Source: an uncultured Lentisphaeria bacterium | Lineage (GTDB): Bacteria; Verrucomicrobiota; Lentisphaeria; Victivallales; Victivallaceae | Length of the DNA stretch: 33,511 nt | Assembly: GCA_903831825.1 (NCBI GenBank) | Contig: CAIKZE010000250.1 | Coordinates: forward strand, 1 to 33,511 | Reading direction: 5' to 3' | Part shown: positions 15,828 to 24,565 of the stretch, one piece after another | How the letters are laid out: each line of letters starts with the position of its first letter | How positions within the stretch are numbered: the stretch's first letter is position 1 | Notes under the pieces: model-generated | What the model saw: only the letters and a program-made list of their open reading frames with translations | Database searches by the model: none | Told to the model about the DNA's origin: nothing | Program-made: the position numbers and the translations under genes

Positions 15828-16197
15828 TTAATTACTCGTTTAGTGTTAAATAAATCCAGAATTCAGAATTCAGTAGTCAGTAGTCAGAATGAAAGACTTA
15901 AATCCGGGATTCAGAAGACAGAAGTAAAAATTCAGAATAAAAGCATAACCATCAAGTCCTGAAAAATCTTTACTGTTTGTTTTCATTGCCCTCTCTCCTG
16001 ATTTCCGGCTTTATTCTTGACTGTATTTGTTCCATTCTGACTTCTCTTTTGAAACTCTTTTTAACCACAGAGGCACAGAGACACAGAGAAATCCTTTTTT
16101 AATATTAAAACTTTTATCTTTTTACTTTTGTCTTTTATCTTTGCCCCATTGACAGTTTCTTTTTGATAAAACTGCGGATACCGCAGTCAAACGCTGA
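15828..16197. other. Gene-free region with short degenerate repeats
   Basis: Holds CAGAATTCAGTAGTCAG-type repeats (about 15856-15890 and again near 15910-15940), a CTTTTATCTTTTT-type degenerate repeat (about 16110-16145) and one CACAGAG-family copy at 16064-16091. I see no coding sequence. Confidence 0.7.
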
Positions 16198-17982
16198 CTA
16201 CTGACTTCTGACTTCTGTTTTGACGGGCTTGTCGATTTTTTTCCGGAACGCCACGCATTGCTGGTGGCCCATTCTGCCGGAAACGATTATTTCATATAAC
16301 GGCTTCAGTTCCGCCGGGAATTTCTCATCGTAGTAATCTTTTCTGGTTATGTAAATGGTGCTGGCCGGCATATCCGCCATTTTATCGCATTCGGAGATGA
16401 CATAACGCGGTTCGATTGGCGGATAAGCTTTTTTATCTTCCGGGCAGGCGCGCAGGATGGCTTCAAATACGGCGCTCTTTAAATCGGTTGACGGATTTTT
16501 CAGCTTCGATTCATAGACCGGTTTGTAGGAAGGAAAGAAATAGCGGCCGACAAATCTTTTTTCAATCGGAATATTAATCAGGTACTTCAATTCATCGCCG
16601 TCGGGCCCGAGCTTGAAGAAACAGACCTGCGCCTGGTCCTGCCGGACAGTTTCAACCGCGGCGATGAATTCGCGGGCGCTTTCAGAGTCCCGGTCTATCG
16701 GTTCCAGAATCAGAATTTTGGTTACGGCAAGGGTGGCGACGGCCAGCGCGACAAGCGTAAAATCGCGCTGCTCAGTTTTCAGGCTCTTTAAAAACGCGGA
16801 GATGCTGACCGCGAAAAGCAGGAACAGAATCGCCGGCAGCACCACCGGAAATTCTGTTTTCAAGCCGATTATTTTGAGGACAATCACCAGGATTATCAAT
16901 GCCGCCAGCGCCAGCAGCGGCAATATCCGGCAGAAAATGAAAAAAGACGTTCTGATTTTAGCGAATAAAGGCAGTTTATCGAAATTCATGAAAATCCATG
17001 CTCCGGCCAGCGCCAGCGCCGGAATTACGGATACGATATAGCGCAGGTGTTTGGTTCCCGGGATGCTCATGACGAACAGCACGATCAATATCCAGGCCGC
17101 AATGCTTCTTAAAAAATAAATCTGGTTATTATCTTCGGCTGACGGCTTTTTTATCAATTTTTTGAAATAGACAATAATTACCAGCAGTCCCAGCGGGAAG
17201 GTAATGGAATATGAGGCCAGGCCATTGGTGAAGAAATACCAGACGGGTTTGCCCGCCTCAAACCGGCTGACGATCTGGTCGGTGAGAAACGCTTCCAGCA
17301 GTTCTTTGCCGCCCTGCCGGACGCACAACAGCAGCAGTCCGGCCATGCACAAAACCGCCAGCAAGCCGGAAACGGCCGCGCAGACGATGCACATTTTCCA
17401 TTTGCGGTTGACCAGATAATAGCTGAAAACGACAATGGACGGGATCACGATTCCCAGCGGTCCGCGGAAAGCAAAGCCGAAAACCATGCACAGCGGCACC
17501 AGCAGCAGCCTTTTCCAGCCTTTGTCCTGATCGGCGGTGTAAATCAAATAGAAGGACAAAATAGTGGCGGCGGCCACAAACAGGTCCAGCGACGGCGCGC
17601 GGGCAATCGACACGAATTCGAATGACAGCAGGCAGAGCAGAACGGCATAGCCGCCGAGCCACTTTGAAATGCGCGCGCCAAGCAGATAGGTCATAATCAG
17701 GGTGAATACCGCCATCAGCGCGCTGGGCAGGGTGGCCGTCAGCATATTGACGGCATAGCCGCAAAACGAAGCCAGGTACATCATCAGGATATGGCTTGAA
17801 GGGTAATCAGTGTAAGGCTTGTCATAGAGCGTGGGAAAAATACCGATGCCGTATTGCCGCATTTCACCGATAAACAGCGCGAACCGGCAGTTGATGCGGG
17901 TGAACTCGGCGGAGTAGAGCCCTCCCAGAAAAATAACCATTCCCAGGGTGGATATTATTGCCAGCGCTTTTTTATTACTCAA
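16198..17982 (-). CDS. GT39/ArnT-like membrane glycosyltransferase
   Basis: A 594-residue polytopic membrane protein with about 11-12 hydrophobic segments in the first 430 residues and a soluble C-terminal domain. The N-terminal arrangement suits the PMT_2 (GT-C) family, which transfers sugars from polyprenyl-phosphate donors on the periplasmic side: one membrane segment, a loop ending in FPTLYDKPYTDYPSSHI, then repeated helices. The acceptor (lipid A, LPS or protein) cannot be determined; rfaP next door makes an LPS role attractive. The last residues (TEVRSQ) and the stop codon are encoded by a dispersed CAGAAGTCAGTAG repeat, so the natural C-terminus has been replaced or extended. Confidence 0.75.
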   Translation of the reverse strand: MSNKKALAIISTLGMVIFLGGLYSAEFTRINCRFALFIGEMRQYGIGIFPTLYDKPYTDYPSSHILMMYLASFCGYAVNMLTATLPSALMAVFTLIMTYLLGARISKWLGGYAVLLCLLSFEFVSIARAPSLDLFVAAATILSFYLIYTADQDKGWKRLLLVPLCMVFGFAFRGPLGIVIPSIVVFSYYLVNRKWKMCIVCAAVSGLLAVLCMAGLLLLCVRQGGKELLEAFLTDQIVSRFEAGKPVWYFFTNGLASYSITFPLGLLVIIVYFKKLIKKPSAEDNNQIYFLRSIAAWILIVLFVMSIPGTKHLRYIVSVIPALALAGAWIFMNFDKLPLFAKIRTSFFIFCRILPLLALAALIILVIVLKIIGLKTEFPVVLPAILFLLFAVSISAFLKSLKTEQRDFTLVALAVATLAVTKILILEPIDRDSESAREFIAAVETVRQDQAQVCFFKLGPDGDELKYLINIPIEKRFVGRYFFPSYKPVYESKLKNPSTDLKSAVFEAILRACPEDKKAYPPIEPRYVISECDKMADMPASTIYITRKDYYDEKFPAELKPLYEIIVSGRMGHQQCVAFRKKIDKPVKTEVRSQ

Positions 17983-18507
17983 AATTCCAACTCTCTATTG
18001 TTTTTAATATCGTATATATTAACTGGGAAATATAGCATTGCGGATGATATTTTCAATTGTTTGAAAAGGGTTGTTTTATTGGTATGTTTCAAAAGGTAGT
18101 TGACACTTTTATGTCAAACGCTCTGATAAAATAAAGTAAAACCGTCAAAACAAGCTCCGGCGGAGCGATACATATTGTAGCACCGGACTTTAGTCCGGTG
18201 AATGATGACAATTAAAATTTGGAGTTCCGTAGGAACGAAACATATAAGGATTGATATGATTCGAGCCTACGGCTCTCAAATTGTGAGGGGGGATGGCGGA
18301 CGGATTAAAATCCGTCCCTACAACATGATTCGAGCCTACGGCTCTCAATGGCGGCGTCTCAAAAAGTGTCAACTATCTCTAAACCTTTCTGAAACATGCC
18401 GTTTAATTTTTGAAATTATATAGCGTCCTTTCATATTATTTGCGGATAAAACTGCTATATTAACCGCCTGATTACGCGCCTGATTTTTTATAATTACAAA
18501 GAAGATT
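17983..18507. other. Gene-free divergent region with a multi-hairpin element
   Basis: Lies between the divergently transcribed glycosyltransferase gene and hrpA, so both promoters should be here. The middle is taken up by the element at 18086-18395. The flanks (17990-18085 and 18396-18507) are AT-rich. Short open frames across the hairpins have no protein-like features. Confidence 0.7.
18086..18395. mobile_element. MITE-like element of six small hairpins with terminal inverted repeats
   Basis: The left end GTTTCAAAAGGTAGTTGACA and the right end match as reverse complements, with a 9-base insertion in the right arm. Inside are hairpins at 18154-18166 (GCTCC/GGAGC), 18181-18200 (CACCGGAC-TTTA-GTCCGGTG), 18224-18236 (GTTCC/GGAAC), 18263-18275 and 18332-18344 (both GAGCC-TAC-GGCTC), and 18298-18317 (GGACGGAT-TAAA-ATCCGTCC). 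A 24-bp perfect direct repeat occurs at 18256-18279 and 18325-18348. No transposase is encoded. Confidence 0.75.
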
Positions 18508-21500
18508 ATGCCGGAAGACTTTACTATACAAAAAACACGCCTGAACGAACTGGAAAAGCGGGTTTCGGAACTGCTGCTCCGGGACCGGCACGCCGCCGTT
18601 CCGCATATAACCCGGATCAAGCAGTGCATTCATGCCGGACAGCCGGTTGACCGGATGCTGGACAATCTGGAAAAATCCATCGTCGATTGTGAACGTTTCG
18701 TGCTGAAACCGGTCGCCGGACGCATCAACTATCTGTTCCCGGACAATCTGCCGATAACAAACCACGTGGAGAGTATCCGCGAGGCGCTTCGGGGCCATCA
18801 GGCGGTGATTGTCTGCGGCACGACCGGTTCGGGAAAAACCACCCAGTTGCCGAAGATCGCGCTGGCAATCGGGCAAGGCCGGTACGGACGCATCGGCTGC
18901 ACCCAGCCGCGCCGGCTGGCGGCGACCGCCATGGCCCGCCGCGTGGCGTCCGAACTGAACGTTCAGTGCGGACGGGAAGTAGGGTATCAGGTCAGGTTTG
19001 ACAACCGCACCGGCGCCGATACGGTCATCAAATTCATGACTGACGGCATTTTGCTGGCCGAAACGCAGAACGACGGCAATCTGCTCCAATATGACACTTT
19101 GATTATTGACGAAGCCCATGAACGCAGTTTGAACATTGATTTCATTCTCGGCTACCTGAAAAATCTGCTTACCAAACGCCGCGACCTGAAAATCGTCATT
19201 TCTTCGGCGACGCTCGACGCGGAAAATTTTTCCAGGTTTTTCAACAACGCCCCGATCATTACGGTTGAAGGCCGCACCTATCCGGTGGAGGATTTCTTTC
19301 TGCCGCCGGAGGAGGACGAAGATCTGTACGCTCATATCGGGCGCGCGGTCAGGTGGATTTCAGAGATTGACCGCCGGGGCGATATCCTGGTTTTTCTGCC
19401 GGGAGAGCGCGAGATCCGCGAAACCGCCGATTTGCTGCACGGCTGGAATCTGCCCCACACGGAAGTGCTGCCGCTGTTTGCCCGCCTCAGCATGAGCGAC
19501 CAGCAGCGGGTGTTTTCGCCGGGGCATCTCCGGCGCATTATCCTGGCGACCAATGTTGCGGAAACTTCCATTACGATTCCCGGCATTCATTACGTGATTG
19601 ATTCCGGTTTTGTCCGCCTGAGCCGGTTCAATCCGCGAAATCAGATTCAGGAATTGCAGGTTGAGCAGGTTTCCCAGGCCAGCGCCAGGCAGCGCCGGGG
19701 CCGCTGCGGCCGTATTGCTGACGGCATCTGCGTTTACCTGTATGAAAAAGAGAGACTGGAAGCCAGCCAGCCGTACACCGATCCGGAAATCCGCCGCACT
19801 TGTCTTGCCGGCGTCATTCTGCAGATGGCGACGCTCGGTCTGCCGCCGATTGAGCGTTTTCCGTTTCTCGACGCGCCGCAGCCGGCGCTGATCCGGGAAG
19901 GCTACCGCACTTTGCGGGACATCGGCGCGATTGACGATGCCGGGCGGATAACCCGCGAAGGCCGCCAGATCGCCGCGCTGCCGCTCGACCCCAGACTGGC
20001 GAAGACGATCTGCTATGCCAGAAGCTGCAAAGTGCTGCCGGAAATCATGGTCATCAGCGCATTTCTCAGCATTCAGGATCCGCGTGAACGGCCTTCCGAC
20101 CAGCAGCAGGCGGCGGATCAGGCGCATCTCCAGTGGCGCGATGAAAACTCTGACTTTATCTCCATTCTCAAACTCTGGAATTTCATCCAGAAGGAAGCTG
20201 CCGCAATATCCAACAGCGCGCTGCACAAACTCTGCCGCCGCAACTTTTTGAATTACAACCGTGTCCGGGAATGGAAGAATCTATACCTCGACCTCTGCGA
20301 AGCGGTATCGGATGAGGAATGGGGCGTTTCCACCGCGGCGGGAATCGCGCAGGATGAATTCAATTACGACATGATCCATAAAGCGCTGCTGTCCGGAATT
20401 CCCGGCAATATCGGCATGTATGACCGCGAAGAACAGATATTTATCGCCGCCGGAAACCGCAAATTCTATATTTTCCCCGGTTCCGGGCTGTTCAAAAGGA
20501 AACCCGTTCCGCCGTGGGTGATGACGTTCGCGCTGGTCAGCACCGCTAAAGTTTTTGCCCGCCAGGTGGCGGTCATTAAACCGGAATGGATTGAAGAAGT
20601 CGCGCCGCATCTCTGCACCAGGATTTACGAGAATGCGGCATGGGATAAAGCCGCCGGATTTGTTTTCGCCAGGGAGAAAGTCATCTTCGGCGGGTTGCTG
20701 ATAAACGCCGGACGGCGGGTTCACTACGGCAAAGTCTGTCCGGCCGAGGCCCGCGTCGTTTTCATCCGCGAGGCAGTGGTTTCCGGAGAAATCAATTCAT
20801 CCGGCAAATGGCTGAAAAATCATTTGCGGATGCTGGAGACAATCAATACGCTGGAAGAGAAAATCCGCCGTCCCGGCACACTGCTGGATACGGAGGCGAT
20901 CTTTGAGCATTTCAACCGGGTGCTGCCGCCGCAGGCGTGTTCCGCCAAAAGTCTGGAACTGTGGCTTCAGGAAAACGGCGCCGAAATCAATATGCAAATG
21001 GCGGACGCCATGCAGGAACAGTTTACGCCGCTCCATCCGGAAGATTTTCCGGACGAACTTTCTTTTTCCGGCCATCTGTTTGAGTTGAAATACCGTTTTT
21101 CGCCGGGTGAGCCGGACGACGGCATCTGCATTCTGTCCGCCGCGGACGAAATGAACCTGATTCCCGCCTGGGGGCTGGAATGGCTGGTGCCGGGGCGGTT
21201 GGCGGAGAAGGTTGAACTGCTGATCAAATCCCTGCCCAAAACCCAGCGCATGCAATGCAGTCCCGTTGCGGAAACCGCGGCGGATTTTGCGGAGAACGTC
21301 CGCGATAATAAAATATCCCGCGAACAAGGTCTGACCGATGCGCTGGCGGCATATCTCAGCCGCACTTTCGGCGGAGATTTCCATCCCAAAGATTTCGACG
21401 CCGGGCGGCTGCCGGATTATCTGTCCATGAAGATCGCGGAAACCGACGGCGGCGGCAAAATCCTGGCGCTGCATCATGAAGTTCCGGCGGAACTGGCTTC

Positions 21501-22401
21501 CGGTTCCAAACTCAGCGCCGCCGTTAAAGGCGTCGGCAAATGGATACTTTCCGGCTGCACCGGATGGCCCGACGGCGATATGCCGGAATCCATTCAACTG
21601 CCCGGCGAAGAAGAACTGAAGGCGTTCCCGGCACTGACCGATGAAGACGGCGGTTTCATCGGCCGCCAGGTGTTTCTGGATCCGCGCGAAGCGGAATATT
21701 CTCACCGTCGCGGCCTGATCCGGCTGTTCCGCAATGCTCATGCCGGACAGCTTAAACTGATGAAAAAGTATTTTCAGTTCCCGTCGCAGATACAACTCTG
21801 CTGTTGCGTGAATGACCGGGCCGGGCGTTATCCGGATGACTTCGCCGATGCGGTGATCCTGGCGGCGCTGACGGCGGAGAATACGATTGACATCCGTTCG
21901 CAAAAAGTTTATCAGGAACGTGCGGAAGCCGCGCTGCCCGGACTGGTTAATTTTGCGGAAAAACGCGTTGCCATGCTGGAGCAGATGGCTGAACAGTGTG
22001 ACCGCATCCATGAGTTGCTGAAAAAATCCGGCGGGCGGGCGCATGAAAATTGCGCCGACGCCATGGCTCAACTGGATTTCATGTTTCATTCCGGATTTTT
22101 GCGCGGCGAAACCGTCTGGACCCGTTACCCGCGTTACCTTAAAGCGCTGTCCATTCGCGCCGAACGCATTCACAGTTCCCCGCAGAAAGATCTGGAAAAA
22201 ATGGAGCCGCTGCAGCCGTTTGCCGCCCGTTTTGAACTGGCGGCCGGAACCGTAAAAGATTTTGAACTGGCTTTCGATCTGAAAGAATTCTGGCTGCTGC
22301 TGGAGGAATTCCGCATCATGCAGTTTGCTCCGGAAGTTCGTCCGCTGGAAAAAGTCTCGGTCCCGCGTCTCCAGGAAACCTGGAACCGTCTGCGCCTGTG
22401 A
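18508..22401 (+). CDS. hrpA: ATP-dependent RNA helicase HrpA (DEAH box)
   Basis: A 1297-residue DEAH-box helicase matching full-length HrpA (about 1300). The E. coli protein rescues stalled ribosomes and acts in mRNA processing. In order: an N-terminal helical region (1-85), Walker A GTTGSGKTT (104-112), DEAH (201-204), SAT in ISSATLDAENF, then motif V NVAETSITIPGI and motif VI QRRGRCGR. The HA2/OB region follows, and the long C-terminal domain found in bacterial HrpA fills residues after about 600. ATG 18508 has only an AAGAAG-like upstream sequence. Long open frames on its minus strand are composition shadows. Confidence 0.95.
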   Translation: MPEDFTIQKTRLNELEKRVSELLLRDRHAAVPHITRIKQCIHAGQPVDRMLDNLEKSIVDCERFVLKPVAGRINYLFPDNLPITNHVESIREALRGHQAVIVCGTTGSGKTTQLPKIALAIGQGRYGRIGCTQPRRLAATAMARRVASELNVQCGREVGYQVRFDNRTGADTVIKFMTDGILLAETQNDGNLLQYDTLIIDEAHERSLNIDFILGYLKNLLTKRRDLKIVISSATLDAENFSRFFNNAPIITVEGRTYPVEDFFLPPEEDEDLYAHIGRAVRWISEIDRRGDILVFLPGEREIRETADLLHGWNLPHTEVLPLFARLSMSDQQRVFSPGHLRRIILATNVAETSITIPGIHYVIDSGFVRLSRFNPRNQIQELQVEQVSQASARQRRGRCGRIADGICVYLYEKERLEASQPYTDPEIRRTCLAGVILQMATLGLPPIERFPFLDAPQPALIREGYRTLRDIGAIDDAGRITREGRQIAALPLDPRLAKTICYARSCKVLPEIMVISAFLSIQDPRERPSDQQQAADQAHLQWRDENSDFISILKLWNFIQKEAAAISNSALHKLCRRNFLNYNRVREWKNLYLDLCEAVSDEEWGVSTAAGIAQDEFNYDMIHKALLSGIPGNIGMYDREEQIFIAAGNRKFYIFPGSGLFKRKPVPPWVMTFALVSTAKVFARQVAVIKPEWIEEVAPHLCTRIYENAAWDKAAGFVFAREKVIFGGLLINAGRRVHYGKVCPAEARVVFIREAVVSGEINSSGKWLKNHLRMLETINTLEEKIRRPGTLLDTEAIFEHFNRVLPPQACSAKSLELWLQENGAEINMQMADAMQEQFTPLHPEDFPDELSFSGHLFELKYRFSPGEPDDGICILSAADEMNLIPAWGLEWLVPGRLAEKVELLIKSLPKTQRMQCSPVAETAADFAENVRDNKISREQGLTDALAAYLSRTFGGDFHPKDFDAGRLPDYLSMKIAETDGGGKILALHHEVPAELASGSKLSAAVKGVGKWILSGCTGWPDGDMPESIQLPGEEELKAFPALTDEDGGFIGRQVFLDPREAEYSHRRGLIRLFRNAHAGQLKLMKKYFQFPSQIQLCCCVNDRAGRYPDDFADAVILAALTAENTIDIRSQKVYQERAEAALPGLVNFAEKRVAMLEQMAEQCDRIHELLKKSGGRAHENCADAMAQLDFMFHSGFLRGETVWTRYPRYLKALSIRAERIHSSPQKDLEKMEPLQPFAARFELAAGTVKDFELAFDLKEFWLLLEEFRIMQFAPEVRPLEKVSVPRLQETWNRLRL

Positions 22402-22565
22402 TTTGTTGTAACGGGGTGATTACTTTTGTCAATAGTTGCAATACGGTTTTTTAATAGAAATAATAGCAAAGATTTCCGAAAGAATGTTTGAATCATTTTT
22501 AAACAGTCTTAAATTTTAAGATACGTATTTAATATTTAACATTTTTTAAGATAAGATATTTTTTT

Positions 22566-23657
22566 ATGTTATACTGGCTTTCTGATTTGAGTAATTATTT
22601 CGGCCCCTTCCGCCTTTTCGAATATGTTACATTCCGAGCCGCCGGAGCCGCATTCACCGCAATGCTGCTGGCGGCGCTGCTGGGACCTTTCACGGTGAGA
22701 AAACTTAAACAGTTGCGGGCTACCGCGCCGTGCCGGCTGGAAGGCCTGGTTGACAAAGCGTTTATCGACCGCAATAAAGACAAGACGCCCAGCATGGGCG
22801 GCCTGCTGATAGTTTTTTCCATCATCGTGTCTTCACTGTTGTGGAATATCATCACCAATCCGATCACCCTCACTCTGCTGGTGGTGATGGTGCTGTTTGC
22901 GGCAATCGGTTTTATCGATGATTTTGCCAAGGTGAGATTTGGCAAGCGGGACGGGATTCCGGGGAAAATGAAACTTCTGCTGCAATTCTTTTTCGCCGTC
23001 GGCGCGATTATGTTTCTGGACTGTATTCCCGAAACCCGTGACTTGCTGCATCAGTTGATGCTGCCTTTTCTCAAACAGCCGGTGCTGATAAGCGGCTGGG
23101 TCATGGCGCTCGGCGCTTTCGTGGTGGTTGGTTCCTCCAATGCGGTAAATCTGACCGACGGCAAAGACGGGCTGGCGGTGGGATGCTGTATTTTCTGCGC
23201 GCTGACGTATGCGGTTTTCGCGTATCTGTGCGGACATAAGATATTCGCCGCTTACTTGAGCATTCCGTTTATTCCCGGCGTCAGCGAAGCGGTGGTATTC
23301 GCGGCGGCGCTGGCGGGGGCCTGCATCGGCTTCCTGTGGCACAACTGTCATCCGGCGTCGATGTTCATGGGCGATACCGGCAGTCTGTCGCTGGGCGGAA
23401 CCATCGGACTGATTGCGGTAATGGTCAAACAGGAACTGATTCTGGTTGTGGTCGGCGGCGTGTTTGTCATGGAAGCCGCTTCCGTTATCATACAGGTTAC
23501 CAGCTTCAAACTTACCGGCAAACGGGTATTCCTCTGCACCCCGATCCATCATCACTTTGAGCAGAAGGGGTGGACTGAGACCCAGATTGTCGTACGCTTC
23601 TGGATTCTTGCCGGGATTCTGGCGCTGGCCGGACTGGCGACGCTGAAACTGCGCTGA
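22566..23657 (+). CDS. mraY: Phospho-MurNAc-pentapeptide transferase MraY
   Basis: Transfers phospho-MurNAc-pentapeptide from UDP to undecaprenyl phosphate, giving lipid I in the inner membrane. It has 363 residues and about ten membrane segments. Conserved blocks are KTPSMGGLLI (73-82), the magnesium-binding FIDDFAKV (116-123), SNAVNLTDGKDGLAVG (191-206), NCHPASMFMGDTGSLSLGG (260-278, with D270) and TPIHHHFEQKGW (325-336). It is isolated from ftsW/murG by 16 kb, although the product would feed MurG. It is 164 bp downstream of hrpA in an AT-rich gap that probably holds its own promoter. The start is ATG 22566; no strong Shine-Dalgarno is visible. Confidence 0.96.
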   Translation: MLYWLSDLSNYFGPFRLFEYVTFRAAGAAFTAMLLAALLGPFTVRKLKQLRATAPCRLEGLVDKAFIDRNKDKTPSMGGLLIVFSIIVSSLLWNIITNPITLTLLVVMVLFAAIGFIDDFAKVRFGKRDGIPGKMKLLLQFFFAVGAIMFLDCIPETRDLLHQLMLPFLKQPVLISGWVMALGAFVVVGSSNAVNLTDGKDGLAVGCCIFCALTYAVFAYLCGHKIFAAYLSIPFIPGVSEAVVFAAALAGACIGFLWHNCHPASMFMGDTGSLSLGGTIGLIAVMVKQELILVVVGGVFVMEAASVIIQVTSFKLTGKRVFLCTPIHHHFEQKGWTETQIVVRFWILAGILALAGLATLKLR

Positions 23658-23683
23658 TCCGTCAAAAAAAGGAGACAGTTGTT

Positions 23684-24499
23684 ATGAAAATCATGATTAT
23701 GACTGATATGGAAGGCTGTGCCGGGATTCTCAATCACGATGATTGGGTTACGCCTGAAGGCAGATATTACGAAAAAGGCCAGCGGTTCCTGACCGGAGAG
23801 GTCAATGCCGCCGTCGCCGGCTTTTTTGAAGCCGGGGCAACCGAAGTAGTGATAATCGACGGCCACGGTTACGGCGGAATCGACCCGGAACTACTGGACG
23901 AAAGGGCATCGCTGAGCAGGGGAGCTCCCAAGCCGGTCTGGCCGTGGGGACTGGATAAAACTTTCGCCGGCATGGCTTTTGTCGGGCAGCATGCCAAAGC
24001 CGGCACTCCTTATTCGCATATTACCCACACCGGCTGGTTTAACTGCATTGACACGACCGTTAACGGCATTTCAATCGGTGAATACGGCAACATGGCGCTG
24101 TGCGCGATGGAGCTGGGCATCCCGACCATTCTGGCCTGCGGGGAACAGGCTTTAGCGGCGGAAGCCGCGGCGCTTACTCCCGGCGTTGTCACTGTCAGCG
24201 TCAAGCACGGCACCCTGCCGGACGGCCTGGACGCGCTGGACTGCGACTCCTACCGCAACGCCAAACTCAGCGCGGTTCACCTGTCGCCGCTGAAAGCCCG
24301 GAAAATGATTAAAGAGGGTGCGTTCAATGCATTGCTGAAGCTCAAGCATGAGCCGAAAGCTTTTTCCTATCCCAAACTGACGCCGCCGTATGTGCTGGAA
24401 ATAAAATTACGGGCTGACGGCGACAAACCAGCCTATAGCCGCCGGTATGAACATCCAGACAGCATCATCTGGCTGTTGAATCTGCAATGTGAAGCATAG
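23684..24499 (+). CDS. M55-family D-aminopeptidase (DppA-like)
   Basis: A zinc peptidase of the DppA family; the B. subtilis member removes N-terminal D-amino acids such as D-Ala from D-Ala-peptides. It has 271 residues, the usual length. Zinc-ligand candidates match the family pattern: D8 and E10 (TDMEG), H61 (IIDGHGYGG), H103 (VGQHAKAG) and E133 (IGEYGNMA). There is no signal peptide, so it should be cytoplasmic. A strong AAAGGAG precedes ATG 23684, 26 bp after mraY, so co-transcription is likely. This pairs peptidoglycan precursor synthesis with turnover of D-amino-acid peptides. A broader peptidase role is possible. Confidence 0.88.
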   Translation: MKIMIMTDMEGCAGILNHDDWVTPEGRYYEKGQRFLTGEVNAAVAGFFEAGATEVVIIDGHGYGGIDPELLDERASLSRGAPKPVWPWGLDKTFAGMAFVGQHAKAGTPYSHITHTGWFNCIDTTVNGISIGEYGNMALCAMELGIPTILACGEQALAAEAAALTPGVVTVSVKHGTLPDGLDALDCDSYRNAKLSAVHLSPLKARKMIKEGAFNALLKLKHEPKAFSYPKLTPPYVLEIKLRADGDKPAYSRRYEHPDSIIWLLNLQCEA

Positions 24500-24565
24500 T
24501 TTTACTGGATTTTTTTCTTTTCCGGCATTAGAATATCTATACAATAATTTACGGTGGTGTAAAAG

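Noticed and set aside
18202-18423. Short plus-strand open frame across the multi-hairpin element
   Set aside because: It is made of hairpin sequence and duplicated segments, with no protein-like pattern.
20797-22173. 458-codon open frame on the minus strand inside hrpA
   Set aside because: It lies wholly antisense to well-conserved HrpA coding sequence and its translation (many Phe, Gln, Arg; no domain) is a composition shadow of that gene.
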